A stretch of DNA of 64,000 nucleotides from Anaerolineae bacterium. GTDB lineage: Bacteria > Chloroflexota > Anaerolineae > Aggregatilineales > Phototrophicaceae. The notes beneath the pieces are model-generated. The model did not search any database. It saw nothing but the letters and a program-made list of their open reading frames with translations, and was not told where the DNA came from. The stretch lies in NCBI GenBank assembly GCA_022820665.1, contig JAJEFB010000044.1, positions 1 to 64,000 of the forward strand, read 5' to 3'. Made by a program: the position numbers and the translations under genes. Of this stretch, positions 1-7,800 are shown piece by piece; the stretch's first letter is position 1; every line of letters starts with the position of its first letter.

Positions 1-92
1 CCGCCGGCGGACACGATGACACCGTCATCGCCACCGCCCTGGCCTGGTACGGCAGCCGACACACCGGCCGCGCCCTCATCGACTTCGCCTGA
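1..92 (+). CDS. C-terminal fragment of a terminase-like protein
   Basis: The open frame entering from the left edge ends at TGA 90-92 and encodes 29 residues. The stretch GGHDDTVIATALAWYG resembles the end of the RNase H-like nuclease domain of phage terminase large subunits, where a conserved H-D-D is followed by an Ala/Leu-rich helix. The body of the protein lies outside the window, so this rests on one short motif. If right, the gene to the left is a prophage terminase or a relative of one. No other phage gene is visible to the right. Confidence 0.4.
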   Translation, partial: AGGHDDTVIATALAWYGSRHTGRALIDFA

Positions 93-140
93 TCAACCAT
101 GCAATCCGCAAAGCGCCAATCCAATGCCTCCCCCAAATCC

Positions 141-197
141 CTTCGTGTCTTTGTGGTGAAAAAAATCTCTGTGCCCTCTGTGCCTCTGTGGTGAATA
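141..197. repeat. Intergenic CTTTGTGGTGAA / CACAGAG-type repeat
   Basis: The gap 93-400 has no gene. It holds a degenerate text (CTTCGTGTCTTTGTGGTGAA, then CTCTGTGCCTCTGTGGTGAA). Similar pieces occur in other gaps here: near 6088 and 6320, at 9221-9233, at 9436-9500, and near 27560. The repeated unit is about 20 bases and tolerates substitutions. It lies only between genes, often next to the MITE-like elements. No function can be read from it. Confidence 0.5.
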
Positions 198-400
198 AAA
201 AATGTACCACCCCCGCCGAATCCAAAACCCAGCAATACCGCGCCCTCCAGCCCGTCGACCTCGTCAAAATCACCAAAAAGCTGGGGACTTCTCGGGGCGC
301 TTGCGAGGGACTCGCGGGGACGCCAAAGGGCGACAATTCAGCCGCCGACTGGTCAAGCACTTAGTTCTGCGCTAAGCTCGCGCCACCGGAGGAAAATGCC

Positions 401-1630
401 ATGCTCACGATCAACCAAGACCGCTTTCTGGCTGACCTGCGCGAACTCGCGCGGATTGGCGCCACCGCCGCGGGAGGCTTATCCCGCCCGGCTTTGACAG
501 TTCACGATATCGAGGCGCGGCAATGGTATCGCGGCAAAATCGCCGGTGCCGGACTCGACTACGCGCTGGATGGAGCCGGCAATCAATCCGCGATTCTCTG
601 GGGCGACCCGCCGGGCGACAAGCGCATACTGGCTGGTTCCCACCTGGACAGCGTGCCCAATGGCGGGCGCTACGACGGCGCGCTGGGGCTTCTGGTCGCC
701 TTCGAGGCGCTGCGAACGCTGAAGGATCACGACATTCGACCGCCGCTCACGCTGGAGGCGCTCAACTTCACCGACGAAGAGGGCGCGATTATGGGCTTGA
801 TGGGCAGCCGCGCCCTGGCCGGGCAGCTCGCGGCCGCAGATCTGGAGCGGACCAAGATCGCCCCGCGAGAACTGACGGCGCGGCTGGACGCCCTGGGCAT
901 TTCCCGCGAGTCCATGCTGGCCGCGCGCCGAGACGATATCCTGGCTTGGGTCGAATTGCATATCGAGCAAGGCGCGCGCCTGGAAGACGGGAACATCGAC
1001 ATCGGCGTGGTGGACGCCATCGTCGGCATCCGCTCGCTGAAGCTGACCCTGTCTGGCGAGGCGGCGCACGCCGGTACCAAACCCATGAAACAGCGGCGCG
1101 ACGCGCTCTGGGGCGCGGCGCAATTTGTCTTGCGCGCGCGAAAACATGTCATGGACAACTACAGTCCGGGCGTCTGTAATATCGGCATGATCGACGCCAA
1201 ACCCGGCGCATTCAACATCGTCCCGGCTCAGGTCGATCTGGCGCTGGAATTTCGCCATGGCTCCTCGGAAGAAATGGATGCCATGGGCGACGATCTGCTG
1301 GGCTTGCTGGAAGAATGCGCGCGCGAATTTGATTTGCGGGCATCCTTCGCGGAAACGCCGGCTGTCCATCCCGCCCGCATGAGCGAGACGGTCATGGCCG
1401 CGATTGAGCGGGCCGCCGCCGCCCTCGGCTTGTCCCATCGGCGCATGCTGAGTTTCGCCGGTCACGATACCCAGTCCCTGGCTCAAGTCTGTCCCGCCGC
1501 CATGTTTTTCGTCCCGTCGGCTCGCGGCATCAGCCACAACCCAAAGGAGTTCACCAGCGACGCCGATTGCGTCAACGGCGCGAACCTGATGCTTCACACG
1601 CTATTGGAATTAATAGAAGTATTTGCCTAG
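401..1630 (+). CDS. M20 family amidohydrolase (N-carbamoyl-L-amino-acid hydrolase / allantoate amidohydrolase type)
   Basis: This 409-residue Zn-dependent amidase of the hydantoinase/carbamoylase group probably cleaves an N-carbamoyl group from an amino acid or a ureide in the cytoplasm. The metal site is visible: His81 and Asp92 in GSHLDSVPNGGRYDG, Glu127 and Glu128 in FTDEEG, His187 in ELHIEQG, and His355 in FAGHDTQ. The dimerisation (lid) domain starts near residue 205 and includes AAHAGTKPM. Length matches the family. ATG 401 has GGAGG eight bases upstream. The stop shares the palindrome CTAG with the convergent aldehyde dehydrogenase stop. The exact substrate (allantoate, N-carbamoyl amino acid, beta-ureidopropionate) cannot be told from sequence. 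Confidence 0.9.
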   Translation: MLTINQDRFLADLRELARIGATAAGGLSRPALTVHDIEARQWYRGKIAGAGLDYALDGAGNQSAILWGDPPGDKRILAGSHLDSVPNGGRYDGALGLLVAFEALRTLKDHDIRPPLTLEALNFTDEEGAIMGLMGSRALAGQLAAADLERTKIAPRELTARLDALGISRESMLAARRDDILAWVELHIEQGARLEDGNIDIGVVDAIVGIRSLKLTLSGEAAHAGTKPMKQRRDALWGAAQFVLRARKHVMDNYSPGVCNIGMIDAKPGAFNIVPAQVDLALEFRHGSSEEMDAMGDDLLGLLEECAREFDLRASFAETPAVHPARMSETVMAAIERAAAALGLSHRRMLSFAGHDTQSLAQVCPAAMFFVPSARGISHNPKEFTSDADCVNGANLMLHTLLELIEVFA

Positions 1631-4041
1631 ACGCCGCTTGGGACCCAGATATTCTTGACCTGGTTCGATTCCTGGATGAACTCGGTCCCCGCGCCCTGCA
1701 CCGGGTCGAACCAATCGCGCTCGACGCCGTAGTTGACCCAGGTTCGCTTCATATTCCCTGCCGAGCGCGCTTCGACCTGTCGGCTGCCCTCGGCGTCGCC
1801 GAAGTACCACAGGCTGTCGACATCGTCATGCTCGACCAGGGTCTTCACCAGATGGTCGCGATCGCCGCTGACGATGTTGACAACGCCCGCCGGCAAATCG
1901 GAGGTATCGAAGACCTGATAGAGATCGGCCGCGCTCAGCGGGTAGAGCGGCGACGGCAGGCAGACGACGGTATTGCCGCGCGAGATCGCGGGCGCGAGCA
2001 AGGACGTGAAAGCCAACAGCGGGCGCGCGTCCGGGCAGGCAATGCCGATGACGCCGATCGGTTCGTGAATCGCGGCCACCAAGCCGCGCAGGGTCGTCTC
2101 TTGAACGCTGCCTCCCGACTTGTCAGCGAAGGCGGCCCAGTGGAAGAATCTGTCAATCGCGGCATCGACTTCCCGCTCCGCCAATGCCGGCTCGCACTCG
2201 GTCATCATGCGAATGCGGCGGGCGAATTCGTCGCGGCGCGCCGACAAGTTTTCCGCGATGTAATACAAGATTTGCGCGCGCGCGTGCGGCGCGTAATATG
2301 CCCAGTTCCTGGCTTTATGCGCGGCTTCCACGGCATCGCGAATGTCCTTGCGGTTGCCATCGCCAGCCTGCCCGACCGCCGCGCCGGACGGCGCTATGAC
2401 TGAGCGCGTATAATTGCCATCGGGACGTTTCTGCGCCCCGCCGATGTACAGTTTCGCCGTGCGGTCTATGGGCGAGCCGCCCTCTGCGGCTTTGCCCAGG
2501 GCGGGCGGCGCCGGCGGGACGTGGGCGCCCCAGTCATCGGGCGCATCGTCCATTTGCGGACGGGACCGTTCCATCCAGCGCGGGCGCAGATAGGCGAATA
2601 AGCCTTCCTTGCCTCCCTCGCGCCCGAAGCCGCTTTCGCGATAGCCGCCGAAGCCAGACGCCGCGTCAAACAAGTTGGTGGAGTTGATCCAGATGCTCCC
2701 GGCTTTGATCTTGCGCGCGACGTCCAATGCCAGGCTGATATTCTCGCTCCAAATCGAAGCCGCCAAACCGTAGCGGCTGTTGTTGGCCAGTTCAACCGCT
2801 TCGCCCGGCCTTCGGAAGCTCATCGCCACCAGCACCGGACCGAAGATCTCTTGCTGCGCCACTGCCGAAGCCGCTTCTACATTGGTCAAGAGCGTCGGCG
2901 GATAAAAGCAGCCCTGGTCGGGCGATTCAATCTCCGGTTGATAGAGCTCGGCGCCGTCCTCGATTCCTCGCTTGACCCAGCCGCCGATATTGTCTCGCTG
3001 GGCGGGATCGACGATCGCGCCGAGGTCAATGCCCTTGTCCAGGGCGTCCCCCAGGCGCAGGCGAGACATGCGCCGCTTCAGCTTGGCGATGAATCGGTCG
3101 GCGATATTCTCTTGCACCAGCAGGCGCGATCCAGCGCAGCAAACCTCGCCCTGATTGAAGAAAATCGCGTCGACCAGACCTTCGACCGCGCCGTCCAGAT
3201 CCGCGTCGTCGAATACCAGAAAGGGCGACTTGCCGCCCAGTTCCAAGGTCAGTTTGACGCCCGTACCTGCTGTCACCCGGCGGATGACGCGCCCGACCGC
3301 TGTCGAACCGGTGAAGGCGACCTTGTCCAGGTCGCTGTGCGCCACCAGCGCCGCCCCCGCTTCGTCGCCGCCTGTGACGATGTTGACGACGCCGGGCGGC
3401 AGACCGGCTTCCGCGATGACCTCGGCGAAGAGCAGGGCGGAAAGCGGCGTGTAAGGCGCGGGCTTGATGACAACGGTATTGCCCATGGCAATGGCTGGCG
3501 CGATCTTCCATGCCAGCATCAAGAGCGGGAAATTCCAGGGTATCACTTGCCCGACGACGCCCAGGGACTGATAGTCGCGCAATTCGCTCCCCATCAGTTG
3601 CGCCCAGCCGGCATGATAATAGAAATGGCGCGCCGCCAGCGGGATGTCGATGTCGCGCGATTCGCGGATGGCTTTGCCGTTGTCCAGGCTTTCGACGACG
3701 GCGAGCAGGCGGGCGTGCTTTTGTACGTTGCGGGCGATGGCGTAGAGGTGGCGCGCGCGCTGGTGAGGGCTGAGCGCGCTCCAGCTTTGATAAGCTTCGC
3801 GCGCGGCTTTGACCGCGGCGTCAATGTCGGCGGCGGAGGCGTCGGCGACCTGCGCCAGCGTTTCTTCGCGCGCCGGGTTGCTGACTGTGAGGGTCTTGCC
3901 CTCCGCCGGCGGGACCCAACGGTTGTTGATGAAGAGGTCGAAATGGCGCTTGCGGGCGTCCAGCCAAGCCTCGGCGGCGGCGTCAGATTCCGGCGCGGGT
4001 CCATAGCTCATGGAGTGGAAGAGTTCGGCTATTTGGGGCAT
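1627..4041 (-). CDS. Two-domain aldehyde dehydrogenase, ALDH16 type
   Basis: This 804-residue protein contains two aldehyde dehydrogenase folds in tandem. Domain 1 (about 35-500) is complete: Asn170 in PWNFP, Glu267 in LELGGKSP, and the catalytic Cys301/Cys302 pair in NQGEVCCAGS, so it should oxidise aldehydes with NAD(P)+. Domain 2 (about 525-790) keeps the NAD-domain layout (PLLAFTSLLAPAISRGNTVV, DLPAGVVNIVSGD) but has no cysteine-bearing active-site loop. This active-plus-inactive arrangement is the hallmark of the ALDH16 family; ordinary ALDHs are about 490 residues. The start ATG at 4041 has only a weak ribosome site. It converges on the M20 amidohydrolase. The natural aldehyde is unknown. 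Confidence 0.88.
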   Translation of the reverse strand: MPQIAELFHSMSYGPAPESDAAAEAWLDARKRHFDLFINNRWVPPAEGKTLTVSNPAREETLAQVADASAADIDAAVKAAREAYQSWSALSPHQRARHLYAIARNVQKHARLLAVVESLDNGKAIRESRDIDIPLAARHFYYHAGWAQLMGSELRDYQSLGVVGQVIPWNFPLLMLAWKIAPAIAMGNTVVIKPAPYTPLSALLFAEVIAEAGLPPGVVNIVTGGDEAGAALVAHSDLDKVAFTGSTAVGRVIRRVTAGTGVKLTLELGGKSPFLVFDDADLDGAVEGLVDAIFFNQGEVCCAGSRLLVQENIADRFIAKLKRRMSRLRLGDALDKGIDLGAIVDPAQRDNIGGWVKRGIEDGAELYQPEIESPDQGCFYPPTLLTNVEAASAVAQQEIFGPVLVAMSFRRPGEAVELANNSRYGLAASIWSENISLALDVARKIKAGSIWINSTNLFDAASGFGGYRESGFGREGGKEGLFAYLRPRWMERSRPQMDDAPDDWGAHVPPAPPALGKAAEGGSPIDRTAKLYIGGAQKRPDGNYTRSVIAPSGAAVGQAGDGNRKDIRDAVEAAHKARNWAYYAPHARAQILYYIAENLSARRDEFARRIRMMTECEPALAEREVDAAIDRFFHWAAFADKSGGSVQETTLRGLVAAIHEPIGVIGIACPDARPLLAFTSLLAPAISRGNTVVCLPSPLYPLSAADLYQVFDTSDLPAGVVNIVSGDRDHLVKTLVEHDDVDSLWYFGDAEGSRQVEARSAGNMKRTWVNYGVERDWFDPVQGAGTEFIQESNQVKNIWVPSGV

Positions 4042-4092
4042 GGGGTTATCTTCATTAAACGGCTGACTTTTTTCTATTGTAATTGCATCTGA

Positions 4093-4620
4093 CTATGGAA
4101 TTCGAAAGTCAAGTTCACGGATGAGATCGAAGGTATCAATGCAACGAATGCCTAGCTTTCGGCAAACGAAGGGAATCTTTCGCTTGTGTCGTTTCATAGC
4201 GTCTGTGGCGTTTTCTTGTGTTGCCTCAAGCGTCACGATACATGTACTTTGTTGTGTTAGAGCGTATGCGATAAGCAAAGGATCCTTTCTTATCTTGTTC
4301 AACTCGTCAAGTGATGGCTGCGGTAGTTCGTATCCTTCTTTGAAGACTCTATTGACCGCCAGGTTATTGGCGCTTGCGTCAAGAAGTAAGTCCTTCTCAT
4401 GATTGTTCGTCTTGAGCCATCTAAACAATTCGTCGTCTTGATTTGCGGCGTCTCTTTTGGGTTGCCCGGCTTTAACTTCGGCCAGCATCTCGAAGGGCAT
4501 CTGTATCTGACCTTGCTTGGCATGAAAAATGATCCATTCCCAAAACTGTGGAATCCGATCAATTGGGTAGTAATCATCGTGTGCCGTGATTAGCACGTTT
4601 GCATCTAAGAGGTAGAGCAT
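4093..4620 (-). CDS. DUF4411 family PIN-like protein (putative toxin)
   Basis: This 175-residue protein begins MLYLLDANVLI, the first strand and first acidic residue of a PIN-like nuclease. More acidic positions follow near KDPLLIAYAL and in the C-terminal part. Composition and length fit DUF4411, a family found beside ImmA/IrrE-XRE proteins as a presumed ribonuclease toxin. The ATG directly follows the TAA of the upstream gene, with GGAG about six bases before it, so the two are translationally coupled. Toxin activity is inferred from family context. Local GC is lower than in neighbouring genes, which suggests acquisition. Confidence 0.8.
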   Translation of the reverse strand: MLYLLDANVLITAHDDYYPIDRIPQFWEWIIFHAKQGQIQMPFEMLAEVKAGQPKRDAANQDDELFRWLKTNNHEKDLLLDASANNLAVNRVFKEGYELPQPSLDELNKIRKDPLLIAYALTQQSTCIVTLEATQENATDAMKRHKRKIPFVCRKLGIRCIDTFDLIRELDFRIP

Positions 4621-5850
4621 TTATGTCTCCCGTCTCAGACGTTTGGGATGTAGGAATGTTCGTACCTTTCGCGGGTTTACGCCAAGCAACGTGCTCGCTC
4701 TGGTTGGTGTCAAAGAGCCGCTTGCAACTGCTCGGCGCGCAAGGTTGAGTAGAGGCTCGCCCAATGAATTGCGCCTTACTCTATTGGCGTCAATCGGCGT
4801 ACTTTTGCCAAGCGCCTTGTCAAGTTCTCGCTGCTCCTTTTCCAGTTGCTCACGCGCGGCATGGTCAAGTAATAGCCGTTCATGAATTTGACGCCACGTA
4901 TACTGGCTGATGTGTTCTTCGAGCTTGAGATTGTACGCGACCATTGCCTTACTTAGGTTTCTGGAGTTGGCAAACTTTGTGATTCTCTCAAACGCAGTTT
5001 CGAACGAGTCTTTGCGCAACATGGACAGTTCGGATAGCTCATGAGGCGGCAGAAGAATATTTCCAGCAACGCGATTACAGAACTGTTCCAAGCTGGAACT
5101 CGATTCATCAATCATGCCCGTAATTCCACTTTTCCCCAGCCACAGATGTGCCACTTCATGCAAAGCAGTGAACGACTGCGCGCGTTTATCATCCTTGCGG
5201 TTAATAACAATGTACGGAGCGAAATCATCGGCAAGAGCGAATCCACGAAATACTGAAACCGGAATCGTGGTGGTCTGAGGATGGCCCAAGTCACTCATCA
5301 GCAGAACAAATATCCCAATCGATTGAATTCGGGATCTAAGATACTTGAATGCATATTCGGGCTGACTTGGCCGCCGCCGATATTGTTCAAGGTTGAACCC
5401 TATAGTTTGAACTATGTTGTTGGCGATTCGCTCGACGCCCATTCTGGTTGAAGCCGAAGACACGAATTGGAGTGGTTCCGCGTCTTCATCTTCAAGAAGA
5501 TCTCGAGTGATACTCTGACGTGCTTTGACATTGCTTAGGAGGATTTCTAAATGAGCATTTGCAACTGTGTCCTCCGTCTTCTGTGGAATCGTACGATAAT
5601 CCTCTCCGAGGTCGCTTTTGCGCGGCTCGGAGTCTAGATAGAACGCAACAACAGGTACACGATAAACATTTGCCATTTTGCTCAATTGCGGCTGCGTTGG
5701 GAGTCTGCTGCCACTTTCAATGCTCTGGAGCTTTTCGACAGATGTGCTTTTGCTTGAACTTGTAAGTCCAAGTTTCTTGGCGGCATCTGCAATGCTTAAC
5801 TTCGCAGCATTACGCGCCCATCTCAGGTTGCGGGGATTTATAGTGACCAT
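4621..5850 (-). CDS. XRE helix-turn-helix / ImmA-IrrE metallopeptidase-like protein (putative antitoxin)
   Basis: This 409-residue protein has an N-terminal Cro/C1-type helix-turn-helix (about 5-75, including LSIADAAKKLGL and QPQLSKMANVYRVP). A central ImmA/IrrE (DUF955) domain follows, with the zinc motif HEVAHLWLG and a later acidic segment. The C-terminal tail from about 330 is charged and ends in a possible second DNA-binding region (ASTLLGVNPRKVRTFL). The layout fits the regulator partner of DUF4411 modules: it probably binds its own promoter and neutralises the downstream product. It is the first gene of a two-gene unit. The sequence is AT-richer than the flanks, and the upstream gap holds repeat debris, consistent with horizontal gain. 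Confidence 0.82.
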   Translation of the reverse strand: MVTINPRNLRWARNAAKLSIADAAKKLGLTSSSKSTSVEKLQSIESGSRLPTQPQLSKMANVYRVPVVAFYLDSEPRKSDLGEDYRTIPQKTEDTVANAHLEILLSNVKARQSITRDLLEDEDAEPLQFVSSASTRMGVERIANNIVQTIGFNLEQYRRRPSQPEYAFKYLRSRIQSIGIFVLLMSDLGHPQTTTIPVSVFRGFALADDFAPYIVINRKDDKRAQSFTALHEVAHLWLGKSGITGMIDESSSSLEQFCNRVAGNILLPPHELSELSMLRKDSFETAFERITKFANSRNLSKAMVAYNLKLEEHISQYTWRQIHERLLLDHAAREQLEKEQRELDKALGKSTPIDANRVRRNSLGEPLLNLARRAVASGSLTPTRASTLLGVNPRKVRTFLHPKRLRRET

Positions 5851-6007
5851 GCTAATACACCTAGCTCGCCTATGAAGATTATAGTCGTAGAACGAGTCAT
5901 TTCCAATCAGCCTACTTTTGGGTAACCAAGCTAAGTATCAACACCACTGTACCGCCACCAATTTATGTCCGCTACTTCACAGGCACCCAACTCAACAGAA
6001 GCGTCCC

Positions 6008-6064
6008 ATGCCCAAGCAATACGTCAGCCCGTCCGCCATGCAGATCGGCTCCAAGAAGACCTAA
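6008..6064 (+). pseudogene. 5-prime remnant of a second cyclophilin gene
   Basis: ATG 6008 opens an 18-codon frame, MPKQYVSPSAMQIGSKKT, ending in TAA. It aligns with the first 18 residues of the intact cyclophilin starting at 6467 ([18 protein letters not shown]): 12 identities, and related DNA just upstream. The rest of the gene is missing and the sequence runs on into repeat material. This looks like the surviving start of a tandem paralogue lost by deletion. Confidence 0.6.
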
Positions 6065-6110
6065 GGAGCGGTATTGCTGGGTTTTTGATTCACCACAGAG
6101 GCGCAGAAGT

Positions 6111-6295
6111 AGTGCCAAGCAAGTAATGAGAAGAAATGCCACAGTTCACTCCCATCTACATCTAAGGTCGAAATCTGCACGGGTCAGCCGGCGGCTGACC
6201 CATTGCTATCGTTCCGCTTATGTTTATTATGAGGGCGAGCCACCGGCTCGCCCGTACAGGCTCCTTATTTTTTGCATTACTTACTTGGAATCACT
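6111..6295. mobile_element. MITE-like element, copy A
   Basis: This 185 bp element has imperfect terminal inverted repeats: left AGTGCCAAGCAAGTAATGAG, right GCATTACTTACTTGGAATCACT (reverse complement AGTGATTCCAAGTAAGTAATGC). It has no coding capacity. Inside are two hairpins, GGGTCAGCCGGCGGCTGACCC and GGGCGAGCCACCGGCTCGCCC. It is nearly collinear with the copy at 53236-53443. It lies between the cyclophilin remnant and the intact cyclophilin. Confidence 0.75.
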
Positions 6296-6298
6296 GAG

Positions 6299-6317
6299 GG
6301 TCGCGTAGACACTGACC
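6299..6317 (+). repeat. Dispersed 19-base motif GGTCGCGTAGACACTGACC
   Basis: The motif sits four bases beyond MITE copy A. Exact copies occur at 17943-17961 and 53312-53330, and one in reverse orientation at 53776-53794. A variant, GGGCGCGTAGACACAGCCC, lies near 27329. The ends GGTC and GACC are complementary. All copies are intergenic. No function is evident. Confidence 0.6.
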
Positions 6318-6466
6318 GGCAAGACACGAAGGGCACAAAGGTTTTCGTTGGTTGGGTAGCGCGGGGTTGCGGATTGTGGATCTGGCGCGATTGCTTTGCA
6401 CTATCGCCAGCAGCGCATCTCTGCTACGCTCTCCACAGAAACTCATCCAAGCGACAGGAGCCACTC

Positions 6467-6991
6467 GTGCCGAAACAATACGCCAGCCCGCCGGCTATGG
6501 TCATTGACCCAAAAAAGACTTACCGCGCCAAAATGGAAACCAGCAAGGGCGCGATTTCAATTGATCTCTTCGCCGATCGCGCGCCGATCACGGTTAACAA
6601 TTTCGTTTTCCTCTCCCGCGATGGATTTTATGATGACGTGATCTTTCACCGCGTACTGGACGGGTTCATGGCGCAGGGCGGGGACCCTACGGGCAGCGGT
6701 CGCGGCGGACCCGGTTACCGCTGGGACGACGAAGCGTCCGCTTTGCGAATCCGGCACGATGCGCCCGGCACCTTGAGCATGGCAAATGCAGGTCCTAATA
6801 GCAACGGCTCGCAGTTTTTCATTACTTTCGCGCCGACGCCTCATCTTGACGGGCGCCATGCCGTTTTTGGGCGGGTAAGCGATGAAGAAAGCTTGCAGGT
6901 GTTAAGCGCGTTGCAACGGATTGATCCTCAGCGTCCGAACAGAGCCATCGTTGCGGACAAGATCAAAAGCGTCACGATAGAAGAGCGCTAG
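6467..6991 (+). CDS. Cyclophilin-type peptidyl-prolyl cis-trans isomerase
   Basis: A single-domain cyclophilin of 174 residues, expected to catalyse cis-trans isomerisation of X-Pro bonds in the cytoplasm (no signal peptide). Family motifs are in order: [41 protein letters not shown], then [10 protein letters not shown] and [12 protein letters not shown]. The catalytic Arg of FHRV and the Phe/Gln of SQFFIT are present. I place the start at GTG 6467 (seven bases after AGGAG), although the frame is open back to 6272, because homologues begin MPKQYxSPPxM and the upstream part is MITE sequence. The remnant at 6008 supports this start. Confidence 0.9.
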   Translation: MPKQYASPPAMVIDPKKTYRAKMETSKGAISIDLFADRAPITVNNFVFLSRDGFYDDVIFHRVLDGFMAQGGDPTGSGRGGPGYRWDDEASALRIRHDAPGTLSMANAGPNSNGSQFFITFAPTPHLDGRHAVFGRVSDEESLQVLSALQRIDPQRPNRAIVADKIKSVTIEER

Positions 6992-7800
6992 GCAAACGCG
7001 AGCGACGTTAGCAAGCCGAGCCAGGCTACGCTTGCAGTTTCCTAGGCTATTGCCAGTTCAAGCGCATCGATATTAATCCGACAGTCTTTCGAAAATCGAT
7101 GCGCGTGGCTTCGCGCAAGTTGGCTGGCAACTGAAGGCATTTTCGTTTGCTTTCGAATTGAACCGGCGTTACAATTCCGATTATAAGGTGTTTGTATATC
7201 CGGTATTGTAAATCATGCCAGATTGCCGCTGGTCAATTTTTGGTTAACGGCTTGCATTCGACAAAGGAAAGCAAAAGCGCGGGACCGGTTAATAATTCTT
7301 TAGTTTGCAAAAGGCTTGTCAGTTATCCGTAAACTGTGATCGCTGGCTGTCGCTTCTGTGAAGCAAATATGGGCATAGCCGAATGCTCCAGTTGTAGACC
7401 GCTCGGCGCGTAACCGGCGAGAAGAACCCAGATATGGCGCGCTCAGGTAAAATGATATGCCTTCTCGGCGCAGGAGGGACATGGTTTATCAAATAAGAGG
7501 TACTCAGTTTTCGTAGAAAGAAATGAGTTTAGTTTAAGTAGTAAAGAGGCAGATGATATGTACGAAGCAACCTTTGATGTCTGTACAACGGCACATGTTT
7601 ATTAACTGTATTGTTCAGGTAGTCGATAATATGTTAAAGTCTAGAGAATCCCTGTGGATTCTTTGCGCGCCAGCGAGGACGATTTCGTTTGTGGGGCGGC
7701 TTTATAGGTGTTATAGTTGTGCGACTGCGACACCTTTATTGTTTGTAGCCTGCGGGTTACAGGCACAACCATCGCTGTAAATTCATCGAAAGGTTTCAAA
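6992..7800. other. Long AT-rich gap upstream of the BTAD gene
   Basis: I see no convincing gene in this roughly 800-base gap. One promoter-like pair stands out: TTGAAC at 7158-7163, 18 bases, TATAAG at 7182-7187, on the plus strand. It would give a leader of about 600 bases to the BTAD gene. A small inverted repeat (GCCTG and CAGGC) lies near 7748-7765. Short open frames on either strand show no recognisable sequence. Confidence 0.35.

Noticed and set aside
479..1597. A 372-codon open frame on the minus strand inside the M20 amidohydrolase
   Set aside because: It is a shadow of the high-GC plus-strand gene: no ribosome site, Gln/Arg/His-rich composition, and the plus-strand product has all catalytic motifs.
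2851..4092. A 413-codon plus-strand frame opposite the aldehyde dehydrogenase
   Set aside because: Shadow frame with Asp/Arg/Gln-rich low-information sequence and no motif; the minus-strand gene is clear.
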